Shown here in pieces: positions 34,537 through 46,231 of a stretch of 64,000 nucleotides of DNA. The stretch's first letter is position 1; every line of letters begins with the position of its first letter. The stretch comes from Ailurus styani. Its lineage: Eukaryota; Chordata; Mammalia; Carnivora; Ailuridae. The notes beneath the pieces are model-generated. The model searched no databases. It was not told the origin of the DNA and saw only the letters and a list, made by a program, of their open reading frames with translations. The position numbers and the translations under genes were made by a program. The stretch lies in contig LNAC01000036.1 in the NCBI GenBank assembly GCA_002007465.1, forward strand, positions 570,881-634,880. Direction: 5' to 3'.

Positions 34537-35390
34537 CTAAATACTTTTATTGCCTTATGTAAATCTTTACAAGTTGTATTTTAGTTTTCATTCAGTTCAA
34601 CATACATTTTGAATTCATTTGAAACATTTTCTTTGACCGGTGTATTATGTAGACATGTTTAATCTCTAATAACATGTGGATTTTCCAGCATATTAAGTTT
34701 ATTGGTTTTTAGCTTAATTCCATTGTAGTCTAAGAATATCTTCTGTATGAGTTATATTGTTTGAAATTTTGAAAGTGTGTTTTATGGCTTTGAACATGAT
34801 CTATTGTGAAGAAGTGATCCAAATGAACTTGAGAAAACTGTACTCTTCTGTTGAATGGAATATTCCATAATATCAGTTAGATTAAACTAGTGGATATGGT
34901 TGTTAAGGTTAACTATACCAATATTTATTTTCTCTCTTCTTGGCCTATCAATTATTGCATGAGGAATGTAGAAGTCATCAATGATAATAGTGAATTTATC
35001 TATTTCTCCTTACACTTCCATCACTTTTTGCCTCATGTATTATTAGATGTATACACATTTAGGGTTATTGCATCTTCTTGAAGAATGGAGCCCTTTATCA
35101 TTATATATGTCCCTCTTTTTCCCTGATAATCATCTTCACTCCAAAGTTTACTTTGACACTAGTACAGCTATTTAAGCTTTCTTATGATTTCTTAGCATGG
35201 TATTTCTTTTTCTACCTTTTACTTTCTAATCTATCAAATTCTGTATATTTATACGGGGTTTCATGTAGATAACAAGCAGTTGAGTCTTTTTTTAAATCCA
35301 GTCTGACAATCTTTGTCTTTTAAAATATTCATTGAAACCATTCATATTTAAGATGCTTTTTGATGTACTCATGAATGTAGGTGCCAGAGG
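34537..35390 (-). mobile_element. Old L1 ORF2 N-terminal half, antisense
   Basis: 'ggattttccagcatattaag', 'ttccattgtagtctaagaat', 'aaactgtactcttctgttga', 'tgatgtactcatgaatgtag' and the 'agaatggagccctttatcat' / 'atatgtccctctttttccct' pair follow antisense ORF2 upstream of the reverse-transcriptase core. Confidence 0.82.
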
Positions 35391-36060
35391 CTTAAATTTC
35401 TTTTAGTGTCTTTGTGTCTCTGCTCTTGAACTCTGGCTTCCCAAACTATTCCTTCTCAGAGAGAGCTGTGTCTTGCAGCTATTTTGGCTGGAATCCACTG
35501 TTGTTATACTGGAGCCAGGCTGTTGGGGTGGTAAGTCATGGGTAAGTGAGACATTATATAATTTGATATTTAAATCCTTTCGTGAACTTGTGTGCCGGGA
35601 GTATGAACTTTACAAGTATTCTGTAGTTTCCACTACCTTTGAGTGAGGCAGAAAGTCTGGAGTGGCTTGGAGTTAGAGAAATGTCCTTCTCTTTTCCCAT
35701 GAAAAATGGGCTTTTGTAATGGAGAATCCTTGGACACATTCCAAAGAATTACTGTTCCCCATCTTTCTAAGAGGGGCTCTTTCTTGGTTCTTCTCTTTGA
35801 GAACCTCTTGGGGTCCCTGAAGGTAAAACTCACAAAGGTGAGACTAGATGCCCTCCTAAAGCTGCAGCATTCAGGAATTCCTTACTTTCTTCCAGCAACT
35901 CTTCAAAATTAATACTTAGGGTTTTTACCAATTATGACTTCAGCATTTCTCATCCAAGTAAGCAGATTCACTTAATGTACCTATCTGTCAGGGCTTTGGG
36001 TTGACAGCTTTTCCTGAGACCTCTGTCTTCTGCAGGGCCCAAGAAAAGCAGTTAAAATTA
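35391..36060. other. Unassigned; possibly the 5' part of the old L1
   Basis: The sequence is more GC-balanced ('ttttggctggaatccactgt', 'gaggtaaaactcacaaagg'-like text). It adjoins the L1 without a visible break and could be an upstream L1 region or another element. Frames 35554-35739, 35633-35833 and 35706-35912 overlap on both strands and match nothing I know. Confidence 0.35.
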
Positions 36061-36085
36061 AGGGTTTCGTTGTTGTTGTTGTTGT

Positions 36086-36278
36086 TTTTAAAGATTTTAT
36101 TTATTTATTTGACAGACAGAGAGAAATCACAAGTAGGCAGAGAGGCAGGCAGAGAGAGAGGTGGAAGCAGGCTCCCCGCCGAGCAGGAAGCCTGATGAGG
36201 GGCTCAATCCCAGGACCCTGAGATCATGATCTGAGCTGAAGGCAGAGGCTTTAACCCACTGAGCCACCCAGGCGCCCC
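36086..36278 (-). mobile_element. Carnivore SINE, mustelid-type body
   Basis: 'aaagattttatttatttatt', 'aatcacaagtaggcagagag' and the reverse head 'cactgagccacccaggcgcc'. The flanks are similar T/G-rich strings ('aagggtttcgttgttgttg' at about 36060 and 'aaggttttgtttttgtttt' at 36279), consistent with a duplication that has grown GTT and GTTTTT repeats. Confidence 0.96.
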
Positions 36279-38000
36279 AAGGTTTTGTTTTTGTTTTTGT
36301 TTTTGTTTTACATTTACCCTTATTATAAGGTTGGGAGTGACAAATTTCAAACATTTTACATGATGGAGTTGAAACTTGGAACTATAGGATTAGTGAAATC
36401 CTTAGATATATATATATATATTTTTTTTTAAAAAAAGCTAAATGTCTTAGGTTGTATTTGACCTGAAGCAAAGCGTGAGAAAAGGAGTCATGTTGAAATG
36501 ATTTATGCAAAAGTTGATTCCAGAAAGCTCTGGTATGGGAGCAAAAACAGGAGACAGGGATGGAAAAAACAAAACAACAAAAACAAAAACAAAAAAAAAC
36601 AAATAAAGTACGTGAATGAACATATTTTTATTAGAACCAAGTAGATCTCATCCTGCAGGACACAGTCAAGTCCTGCTCAGATCCTTGGTATGTTACATAA
36701 AACCTATAGGCAAGAAGCTTGGTAGTTATGAACTAACTCTCATTTGTTATTGACTGAAATGTGCATTAAATTCTTAGCACTTCAGGATTCCACCAGAGAA
36801 AATCCTGAAGCAAAGAAAAGAACGTGATCGCAGTAAGATGCCACTGGCCACAGGAACAAAGGGTGGGAGACACTGATGATGCTACATCAAGTTTAATACA
36901 GATGTATTCTAATGCTCATATCACATAGATAGTAAGTGAGGATGGCCAAGACTAAAACTGAAATTTCTATTTTCTCTCTACTCTGTTCTCCATATCCACT
37001 TTACCCAATAATGTTCTTTATAAAAATATATAGTATTCCCACAGTTCCACAAAACTTCTTTTTATTAACATATATTCTGTTCAGAATTCACCAAGTTTTC
37101 AAAAGATATGAGAGTCTTGTTGGTCCTACAGCTGGACCCTGCAACAAATAGAAAGATGACAACTATAAGGAAATGTCTAGCTTATGAGGCATTGATTTTG
37201 GGCTCATCATTCAGAAAGACATCCAACTTTGAGGATAAAGCATTACTGGAGAGTAATGATGTTTATATCTGTTTGTTGCTTTGTTCTGTCCCCTGAAAGT
37301 GCCCTTTTCCCAAAAATATAGTTTAGAAACCATTTGCATTTGTAAGCCTCACTGATTTTCCATCTAAAGTTGTAAGAAGAATTCACTTGTAGTTTAAGAA
37401 CTTCTATTTTAAAAAAAATTTCTATTTAAATTATCTCAAAATACATTAATTTGAATTGTAGAGAATTTAGTTTAATTCAGATAGTGCTTTAGGTATGGAG
37501 GACATGAGTGGAAAGATTTAATATTAAAAATGTCCAGATAGTCACTGAAGTACAGAAATCTATTGTTCTCTATTTTCAATAATTACACACTCACTACAAT
37601 TCATGTAAAATCTTTGTATGTCCATTTTACTCATTTCTAAATTTCTTCCAAGTCTGGACCAAGGTTTTCCTTCCCGATTCAGCTCTGTAAACTGAAAGAT
37701 TCTGCTTGATCTGTCTAGTATAAAAGAGGAAGTACAGAACAGGGCTCACATGCATATGTTCAAAATCAGATTCTATTCTAATCATGGCTCTTTTATATTG
37801 GTGAGACATTTTTATAAGTTACTCATTTAAGTAACATGGGGCTTGGGACATGTTATGTAACCCATCAGGATATGGATTTATGTAATGTAGAGGAACTTAC
37901 CGCATAAGTAACACACAGGATGCTCAACAAAGTTTGCTGTTGTTAGAGAATTTTAAAGGCCTGAATGAGTTTTCCGATTAGCACTTCATTTGATACTATT
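36279..38000. other. Unassigned sequence with several simple repeats
   Basis: GTTTTT repeat at 36283-36310, a TA then T run at about 36405-36428, an AAAAC repeat at about 36568-36600. No gene recognised; frames of 60-71 codons are unremarkable. Confidence 0.45.
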
Positions 38001-38012
38001 CACTTATTCCAC

Positions 38013-38272
38013 TTTTTTTTTTTTAAGATTGTATGTATGTATGTATGTATTTGACAGAGAGAGACAGTGAGAGAGAGAGAGAAAGCGAGCACTCAGGCCT
38101 AAGCAGGGCAAGCAGGAGGCAGAGGGAGAGGAAGAAGCAGGCTCCCCACTGAGCAGGGAGCCTGATGCAGGGCTCCATTCCAGGTCCCTGGGATCACGAT
38201 CTGAGCCAAAGGCCGATGCTTAATGACTGAGCCATCCAGGCGCCCCCACACCACCTGCTTTTTTTTTTTTTT
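38013..38272 (-). mobile_element. Carnivore SINE with ATGT tail and extra 5' sequence
   Basis: T-run, then (TGTA)n replacing the usual ATTT units at about 38031-38051, a long body, and the reverse head 'gactgagccatccaggcgcc' ending near 38247. Between the head and the right flank lie 25 extra bases, 'ccacaccacctgc' plus a T-run. The duplication cacttattcYac is at 38001-38012 and 38273-38284, so the extra bases were inside the insertion. Confidence 0.95.
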
Positions 38273-38284
38273 CACTTATTCTAC

Positions 38285-39202
38285 TCTTAAAAACAATCAC
38301 CAGGAGGATCAGTAACTTTCACACAACCTATAGAAACAACCTTTTCTTGTTAATTGTTGTTTCAAGAAGTGCTTGATTTAATAAACAGATCTGACTATTA
38401 GAAGGAAAGTATATGAAACCTCTGTGCATGATCTCCAAATGCCCCTGCCTCCTGTTAAATGCTCCTAGACTTCCAAATATAATTAAGTCATCTGTGGGGT
38501 TGAAAACATTGATATATATATATATTTTTGAAAATACCTAAAGTGGTATTTCTTCCAGCTTTTGTCAGGAGTAGCTGAAAGTAGATTTCAACAAAACAAA
38601 TTAAAACCATCGAATCCTCCAAAATGTCCCCCAAACAAAATAAACCAGTCAAGAAATTCATCCATTTGTGCCGACTTCATCACTTTGACTTCCTATTGAA
38701 TTGTTTCCAACTTGGGCTCATTGCTAATTTAGAATTTTGCAGAATGTTCATTAAGTTTCCAGCTGGCTGAAATTGTGAGTTTGCTTTGCATGAATTTGGG
38801 TGAGAAAAGAAACCTAAGTAATATTTGTCAAATTCATGAAATTTTCATGAGAGTAAATAAAAGCCCCTATTTTTGCTTGAGAAGTATTTCACTTCTTGGC
38901 CCCATGGTTCCTTGATATGAAAATCATTGGTATAATCATTACTAGAACTTTTTCTTTGGTTGGGACAAATTCTTAGGTGATTTAGATAACCATAAAATTA
39001 AAACAATCATTTCTCACTGAATTTTGCCTAAAGGCAATTTTAAGCAATTTTGCTTCAAGAGATGTGCATGCACATTTTAATTTGGGACTCCACAATCCAT
39101 CAGTAAATTATAGTTCAATTCATGGTTGATCAGAACTTGGGAATTTTCTCTTTCTCTATTCAGTAACATCTCCTTGGCATGGGAGGTCTGTGCTTTGACC
39201 TA
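38285..39202. other. Unassigned sequence, no gene seen
   Basis: Short TA run at 38512-38527. No repeat family assigned. Confidence 0.5.
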
Positions 39203-39648
39203 CAGTAGCCCCCCTTTTTCTACAGTTTTGCTTTCTGTTTTTCAGTTACCCCTGGTCAAACACAGACAGAAGAGGATGATCCTCTTCTGACCTACTGTCA
39301 GAAGGTCAATATATTGCAGTCTAATGCTATGTCACAATGCCTACATCATCCACCTCACTCCATCTCATCACTGTAGATAAGTTATCAACTCACATCATTA
39401 CAAAAAGGGCAAGTACAGTACAATAGGGTATGTTGAGAGAGAGACCCACATCCACATACATTTTATTATATTAAAATTGTTCTATTATTTTTAATCTTAC
39501 TGTACTTAATCTATAAATTAAACTTTACTGTAGTTATGTACATATAGGAAGAAAAACAAAGTATATACAGGGCCCTGGTCTACAAGCAGTTTCAGGCATC
39601 TACTGGGGGTCTTGGAACACATGTCCTGTGGATAAGGGGAGACTACTG
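39203..39648. mobile_element. Tigger4-like nonautonomous DNA transposon, both ends intact
   Basis: Terminal inverted repeats of about 20 bp: left 'cagtagcccccctttttcta', right complement 'cagtagtctccccttatcca'. TA dinucleotides lie directly outside (39201-39202 and 39649-39650), the expected target duplication. The interior includes 'tttcagttacccctggtcaa' and 'catctactgggggtcttgga'. No transposase frame. Confidence 0.93.
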
Positions 39649-40000
39649 TAAATTATTTATTGGAACTCCACGAATCTGATGGGAGTATTTACCCATATCT
39701 ATTTCTTTAAATCTATACTGGCTCTTTATAAGATCCTCACTGGTCTGAAGGTTCATGAAAAATATATAATATTTTTTAGAAAACCCTATGTATTCAGCTT
39801 TCTGCTCCTTACCAACCATACTGAACAGGAATTTGACCAAAAATCAGGAAGAAAATAAGCATGTAAGAAGTCAACGTATGTGACACAGAGTTATGACCTA
39901 TTACTGGTTGTTTATTTTCTTTGTAGCCTTATTTTAATTATACAACAGTATTACCCAGTTTAAATTAATTTTCAAGTATTCTAATGGGACTTGCTCCACT
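39649..40000. other. Unassigned sequence, no gene seen
   Basis: The 65-codon minus frame 39643-39840 begins in the Tigger end and is not a gene. Confidence 0.5.
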
Positions 40001-40120
40001 GGCCAAATGGAATAACCTTCACTGTCTGCCCCTCACCAACTGAGCTTCATGTCCCTCCTCTTTGTTCTCACACAATGTTCTGCTGGCCTTTTTAATAGTA
40101 CTTATTGCACTGATTTATAA
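40001..40120 (+). mobile_element. L2 LINE relic
   Basis: 'aataaccttcactgtctgcc', 'ttcatgtccctcctctttgt' and 'agtacttattgcactgattt' resemble the L2 3' region (ctgcctcctccag..., agcacttatcac...). Confidence 0.4.
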
Positions 40121-40340
40121 CTCCCTCCCTCCCTTCTCTCCTCCCTTCCCTTCCCCTGCATTCCCCTTCTGTCCTTCCTCCCTCCCTCTCTCTCTCTCCC
40201 TCTCTCCTTTCTTTTTTCTTTCACCCTTTTTTTCTTCTTTCCTTCCTTCCTGCCTTTTCTCACTCTTTCTTTCCTCCATCCCTCCCTCCTTCCCTCTCTC
40301 CCTTCCTTTCTTTCTCTCTCTTTCTCTCCCCCCTCCCACC
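40121..40340 (+). repeat. Long polypyrimidine tract (CCCT/TTCC-rich)
   Basis: About 220 bp that is almost purely C and T, with CCCT, CTCT and TTCC units. It can adopt triplex (H-DNA) structure in principle. The 75-98 codon frames on both strands here encode only Ser/Pro/Leu/Phe or Arg/Glu/Gly/Lys and are artefacts. Confidence 0.97.
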
Positions 40341-40779
40341 ATGAGCTCTGATACATGACTGGTCTTTTCTTGCTGTGTTTAATGCTCATGCAGTAAGTAA
40401 CTAATTTCTACCTACTTTGGAGTTTAAGACCATTTTGCCAGTGCATTTTGATAAAGCAAAATTAAGGCTAATTAAATGTGTAAAAGAACTTCCATTCTGT
40501 TGATCGAGTTTAACTGTATTTATATTTGAAATTTGAAAGAAAAGTATTGTTTTCATGAAGTGCTTCATTGTATTTCTTTTTTTAAACTATATCTATTTAG
40601 AAGAAAAAAATAAAAACAAGGAATCACATTTCATAAACAGGTCGGTGAAAACTCCAAGCTAGTAATAATGATAATAATAATCAAAACAATGTTAATAGTA
40701 ACATAAACATCAATCACCACAGCTATACTTGAATTGTATACCTTCTGCCCTATCGGCGTGCTGCCTCCCCCATGACCTC
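40341..40779. other. Unassigned sequence, no gene seen
   Basis: An AAT-rich patch lies at about 40660-40685. No gene or family recognised. Confidence 0.5.
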
Positions 40780-40960
40780 TCCCACCCGAGTACAACATCT
40801 GTTACACTGATGAGCCTACGACACAAAAACCCAGAGTCCATTCTTTACACTACGATTCACTTTTAGTGTTGCATACTGTATATGTTTAGGCAAATTTATA
40901 ATGATGTGTACTCGCAGTCCCATACAGACCAGTTACATTGCCCTAATATGAGATATTATA
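40780..40960 (-). mobile_element. Old L1 3' UTR fragment, antisense
   Basis: 'acatctgttacactgatgag', 'acccagagtccattctttac', 'tttagtgttgcatactgtat' and 'tttataatgatgtgtactcg' follow the antisense L1M 3' UTR (…tttgttacaattgatgaac…, ccaaagtccatagtttac…, aatgacatgtatccac…). Confidence 0.65.
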
Positions 40961-42583
40961 TAAGATTTTTTACATAAGATTTTAAATAAGAGTGTAAGCT
41001 GTACAAAATCATAAAATACATATTACTGTGTATACATAAGTATGTAAAATCACTTCAGTTCTATGGGTGTTGGTTATGGCATATTCTGACTCAGTATAGT
41101 CCCCCCCACACACACACACACACTCACATACACAAGGCAGAAGGTGGTTTTCATCTTAGAATCCCCAGTGATAAGCGGAGGGCCTGGCAAAACAACAGAC
41201 CTCGTGATGTATGCTTTAAATTAAAAGCAGCGATAGCCTATTTAATAACAAAAGCAAATATTTCTTCCTTCACATTCTATTTTGTTGCCATTGTTAATGG
41301 TTGAACCTTGTAACTGACAAAATTTAAGAGAATCTCACTGGGGAGAAAGACTGTGTTGAAATTAGGTTTTTAAATAGCACAGCAGTTACAAAGGAGACAA
41401 ACCCGACAGGCCATTTCTATCCTCATTTGCCTGTACTCTCAGGTCTGAGGGACCTTTCCCAGTTTCTAAGTCAACACAAATCAAACATAATCACGCTAGT
41501 TTGTCCTTTATGTTTCACTGCCCAAGTATCACACTATTACCCAATGTCCTTTGGGCTAAAGTTAGAGGCTTTTTATCTCTGCATCTAAGGCAGCTCGGTG
41601 ATATACCTGATGTTAGTGTCCAAACTAATCACAATGGTACACAGAGGTAAGGTCAGTCCGCTTTTAAATGCTAACTGTTCTGCCAACAGTCTTCATTTAC
41701 AAAGATTTTAAAGGCCAAGCTTATGTAGTATTTAGTGCAACAGGCAGACATACATTCCTTAATGGAATATCCCAAAGTAGATATCATTAAGGGGGAAAAA
41801 ACCCTAAAAGAAGTCAAATATAAAAGCTGCTCGTGGGAAGGAGGGAAAACAGATTCTTAGCTTTCAAGAGAATACATAAAAGCAAATTGAAGAGTACAAA
41901 TCTACCACCTGCTTCTCCTTCATCCCCTGCCCTTTCTTTCCCAGTAGTAAGACCTCTGCCCTAGGCCACGGACTGACAAGTAGGTTCATGTCTTCAGGCT
42001 CATTATTTCCCAGTTGAATTGTGTGTGTGCCTTCTACCAGCTTACTGAAAACAACAACAAAAAAAAACTATTTTTGTATTACAACATTTCCATCTTTCTT
42101 TCAGGTCCAATATTTATTTGTTTCACTTTTTCCTTTAATTGTTTCCTTTAAGTTGTCTAGTTGTTTTATGTTCATGTATGAAAACCACTCTGGGCTGCCC
42201 AGATTTCCCTCTGAAGCTGTTTTCCCACTGCAGCACTTCTGATAGCAGGAGCTTATTATAGCATTACCTGATGGAGCATTACAGAGTCGGCTTTGGAAAT
42301 ACATTTTCTGGTGTTTTTATCTGGCTTATTAGTGGTTTTCCAGGTGTGAGAGTAATTCCTCAAGTGTTGAAATGATGGGAAGGGCCTTTGACTTCCAGCA
42401 CTGGCAGAGGCCGGGGGAGGGCACAGAGATGCTTCTGCACTGGGCGTAATGCTGCCGCCCCTGCCTGGAGAACACATTCACCATTCAGAACCCTCTGCGT
42501 CTTCTCTGGAACCAATCTCCAAAAATGTACGTTTGCTTGTGGGGTGTATTTAAAGGTTATTGGGGGATCCAAATGTCACCATT
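40961..42583. other. Unassigned sequence; least repetitive part 42180-42575
   Basis: A (CA)n run lies at 41107-41122. From 42180 to 42575 the text is compositionally balanced, carries no repeat I recognise and has short overlapping frames on both strands (42256-42477, 42360-42572, 42388-42585). It might include a conserved noncoding element, but that cannot be judged from one sequence. Confidence 0.4.
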
Positions 42584-42920
42584 AGCCAAGTCAGTCAGAG
42601 AAAGACAAATACCATATGATTTCACTCAACTGTGGGATTTAAGAGGAGAAAAAAAAAAAACATGGGGGAGGGAAAAGAGAGGCAAAGCAAGAAACAGACC
42701 CTTAACTACAGAGAACAAACTGAGGGTTACTGGAGAGGAGGTGGGTGTGGGGATGGGTGAACGGGTGATGAGCATTAAGAAGGGCCCTTGTGATAAGTAC
42801 TGAGTGTTGTGTGTAAATGATGAATCACTGAATTCTACTCCTGAAACTAATATTATACTGTATGTTAACTACCTAGAATTTAAATAAAAAAATGGAGGAG
42901 GAGAAAAAAATAAAACACAT
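42584..42920 (+). mobile_element. 5'-truncated L1 3' end, sense
   Basis: 'agtcagtcagagaaagacaa', 'ccatatgatttcactcaact', 'gagaacaaactgagggttac', 'gggtgatgagcattaagaag' and 'actgtatgttaactacctag' followed by AATTTAAATAAAAAAAT are the carnivore L1 3' region of an older subfamily. The plus frame 42525-42803 is L1 UTR. Confidence 0.93.
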
Positions 42921-43019
42921 AAACTAACAGTATTACCCCCCCATGGGTCTGTCTTTGGCTGATTCACATGCCTAAAAAGAATAAATTTCATTTAAATTTT
43001 TTTAAATCGATTTAAAAAA

Positions 43020-43139
43020 AAATTTTTTTTTATTATTTGCCCCAGGGGTACAGGTCTGTGAATCATCAGTCTTATACCTTTCACAGCACTCACCATAGCA
43101 CAGACCCTCCCCCAAGTCCATAACCCATCCACCCTATCT
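43020..43139 (-). mobile_element. Short 5'-truncated L1 3' UTR, antisense
   Basis: After a T-run the plus strand reads 'attatttgccccaggggtac', 'aggtctgtgaatcatcagtc', 'tttcacagcactcaccatag' and 'cataacccatccaccctatc', the antisense of the same L1 terminus seen in sense at about 16000-16115. Only about 120 bp was copied. Confidence 0.95.
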
Positions 43140-43309
43140 TAAATTCTTGAGCTATTTGCAGTGTGCAATCCATCAGGATACACTTTGTTTTTTTTGAGTA
43201 CACTTTGTACTCAAGGAAAAATTGCTTGACCATTTATTTTTCACCAACAATGTGAAGCAGGAGCCTATGGTTTGCAGAGGACATGGCTAAGGAAGGAAAC
43301 ATAAAGTAA

Positions 43310-43490
43310 TGAACACTTGTCCAGTGCCAGTGACTTGTCAGGCACTCTACTAATTATTCTATATTCCCTAATTAATTGCACCTTTGGTTCATCTCCATGC
43401 AGTAAGTGTCTCATTCTGGAGATGAGGAAACAAAGCCATATAGAAATTAAGTAATATGCTCCAGTGCTATACACGCTAATAGTGGGATTA
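43310..43490 (+). mobile_element. MIR relic
   Basis: 'gtgccagtgacttgtcaggc', 'ttctggagatgaggaaacaa', 'aattaagtaatatgctccag' and 'aatagtgggattaagaa' follow MIR from its 5' half through the core. Confidence 0.75.
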
Positions 43491-46231
43491 AGAACAATGA
43501 CAATAGTGAAACTCTTGTCTTACAAGTGTTGACAACAGGTTACAAAATACTGGCAGGTACTATGTCTTATTTTATTTTTTTAATAAGAGTACGGAAAGGG
43601 AGTAGACTGTTCCTGGGGGATTAGGTATACATATTTATATGCAATATACAATTATGCCTTTGGAAAGAATAAAAATAAGACAGGCTTAGAAGAGTCCTGA
43701 TGAGTAGTACATCAAGGCAGTTCAATTATTTCAAGTGATATAAATAACTTTCCCTAATGACACTGGTGGTCACCAATTATAAGTATGATAACACATGAAG
43801 TTGAGAGTGCTAAGGCATTTTGATAATGTCTTTTGTAGAAAATATAAATATATTCCCGCGTCTAGGTATATATATTAAAATTTATACTGCATTTAATGTT
43901 ATTAAGTATTATGTGCTTATATTCAGATTATAGTTTAATTTGGCTCTTGCGAGTTAAAGAAAGGCAAGGCTGTACTTATTTTCTTTGAACTTCATTACTG
44001 AAAGCTAATGATCTTCTATTCTATTTTATTACACCCTGCAGTTTTTTGAGAAACCCATAATTTCTAAGTAGCACCACTAATTAACTAGATGCTGCTGTTT
44101 GCATACAAATAATAGTTACTGTAATTCTGTTCATCTTTATATAAAAAACAGAGCACATTGCCATGATCAATATACTTTCAATTTGATTAACTGATTTTCT
44201 AAAACTCTCCCAGTGTAACATATTAAATAAGGCCTATAAGAGCCTGTTTTTAAACATGTGTAAATGAGAACTAGCCAGGAGACAAGCTTGGGGGATTATG
44301 AGGTGTCTAGATTTAATGCTATTAAAGTTTGAGTTCTGCATTTTGGGGAGGAGGACTGAAGGGCAGGATGGGTGAAAAGACAGCATTCCTAAGGGGTACT
44401 TGTGGACCTCATCAACACAGAGCTGGTATTAATTGGCACTACTTTCTGCCTGTATAAATGCTGTGGGTCTTGTGTAAATAAGAAAAGGCTTTTAAAATTC
44501 TGATTTCAGCTCATGACTTAGAATTTAATGGAACCGTTCGAGTTCAGCACTTTAATCTCACAAATTGGTTTATCACAGCCTAGTGGCCACTTCTTGTTTT
44601 ATAATAAGCACAACAAAAAATATCTCTGAACACTTAGAAAATTAAACCAAGGGAAGTATATGCAATTCTGAGCTCATTAGAAGCAATTCATATTTTCATC
44701 TGTCTCATTAGAGAGGTTTTTATGAACTGAAAAATGTACTTTTGTATCTGTGTTTTTTAAATTTTCAGGCCAACTGGTAGGAGCAAAGTTTTCTCATTAT
44801 TCCCAAACAATAGCCATATATACATATATATTTTTAAAGCACAACTTGAATGAGGAGAAAAGCAAGGCTACAGAGGAATGTGGGACCACGAGGGTATGAT
44901 GACACAAACCATTGCTTTCCAGTATCGAGACAATTTTCAGTGAATCCCTCTGCATTATGACTCAGATTTAATTCCACACTGGGAGGACTTTCTATCTGAA
45001 AGAAGTATAACTGTCGTTCTGTACAAAATAATGAGGTCAAAAATTGAAAAAAAATGTATATGGTATTTGTTAATGCCCATAGCTTCAGTCTACTGTGAGA
45101 CTTTTTGCCCTATCAAATACAGCATTTGGCCCTTGACAGTGGGTACTTTTATCAAAGTCAAAGTCAGTGCTTGTGTGGCTTTTTTGTTTGTTTGCATCAA
45201 ACTAGTCAGATGCAAGGTAAAAATAAATAAATTTGGGTCTTACTTTAGGAAACATTTCTAAATAATGTCTGGTTCTTACTCATCTTTAGAATGGGAACAT
45301 TGTCTATTTGGGCTATTTTTGGAGCTTTGATTCTGATACTAATAAGCAATACACTTTAAGCCTGAGCGTGATTTAAAGGTTTGCCTTAAAATTCTTCATC
45401 GTAAGTTTGTTTGAGCTAGAATATCATCGAAGAAATTCAGCATTTGATAAGAGAGTCTAAATGTTTAGTGACTTCAAACTCTACCTTTTAAATATTTGAA
45501 TTAAGTATACTGAGTAAGATTCCCCTATTACCTAAGTTACTTCTGGGCTGCCACAGTTATCCTGGGACATTGCAGTGTTTGGGGAGAGGAATTACAATTC
45601 ATGTTTGCATGACCTTAACAGTGAAGAGTGAACCAGCTTTAAGTTGACATTCCACTAATTACAATTCACTTCCCCTTTCTTGGACTTAACGTTCCAACTA
45701 CAAGACGGTTGCGGAAGGGGGTAACAAGGAAGTGTTTTCCATCACCTTGTTCATGTCAATACACAGGACATTACCCAGTTTTGACCTCACATTCCCCATT
45801 CCCCTGTACCATGGTTACAGCACCCTACTCCATTCTGGGAAACTGCTTCACTCCCCTTGTGAACTGTTGCCAAGTTTGGGGCACTCCTCAAATAAAATCT
45901 GAGTATATAATAGAAGCTAGTCTTTCAATTTCTCTTTTCTAGAACTCTGGATCGTGAGAATTATCAAATCACCAATTTTATTTTTTATTTTTTATTTTTT
46001 TGATGTAACACAACTGTCACAGTTCCGCCATTTACCTTACGCTACCTGGATTCTTGTAGTAATTACTTTGGTTCCCGACCAGATTCTTCAGCCATCCCTT
46101 CTATGATGTAAGACACTCTAAACCCGGGATACAAATTCCTTGATACAAAACAGACGCAGTTTCTGTTACTTGTACCTCAGAAATCCCAACACATGCCAGA
46201 CATCACTAATTAATACTGTGGGGGGGGGCAG
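43491..46231. other. Unassigned sequence, no gene seen
   Basis: The longest stretch without a confident repeat. 45620-45930 ends in 'cactcctcaaataaaatctg', which could be an LTR polyadenylation region, but no family fits. Frames 45031-45261 and 45709-45942 match nothing I recognise. Confidence 0.4.

Larger units (their letters stand above)
27261..36060 (-). mobile_element. Composite: one old L1, antisense, with nested insertions
   Basis: Reading left to right, the plus strand gives the antisense of an L1 3' UTR (27261-28264, resumed about 29756-29984 and 30173-30690), then of ORF2 from its C-terminal end toward its N-terminal part (30690-31400, 32107-32438, 32702-33520, about 33807-34300, 34537-35390). 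The pieces keep their consensus order when the inserted elements are removed, so I infer a single insertion later broken up. All frames are destroyed. The long 3' UTR suggests an old L1M/ME-type family. The part beyond 35390 is not securely assigned. Confidence 0.78.

Noticed and set aside
40062..40389. Three frames of 75-98 codons on both strands
   Set aside because: They are translations of the polypyrimidine tract (Ser/Pro/Leu/Phe on one strand, Arg/Glu/Gly/Lys on the other).
45620..45930. Possible retroviral LTR ending in an AATAAA region
   Set aside because: Only the 'cctcaaataaaatctg' segment is suggestive. No family match, ends or duplication were visible.
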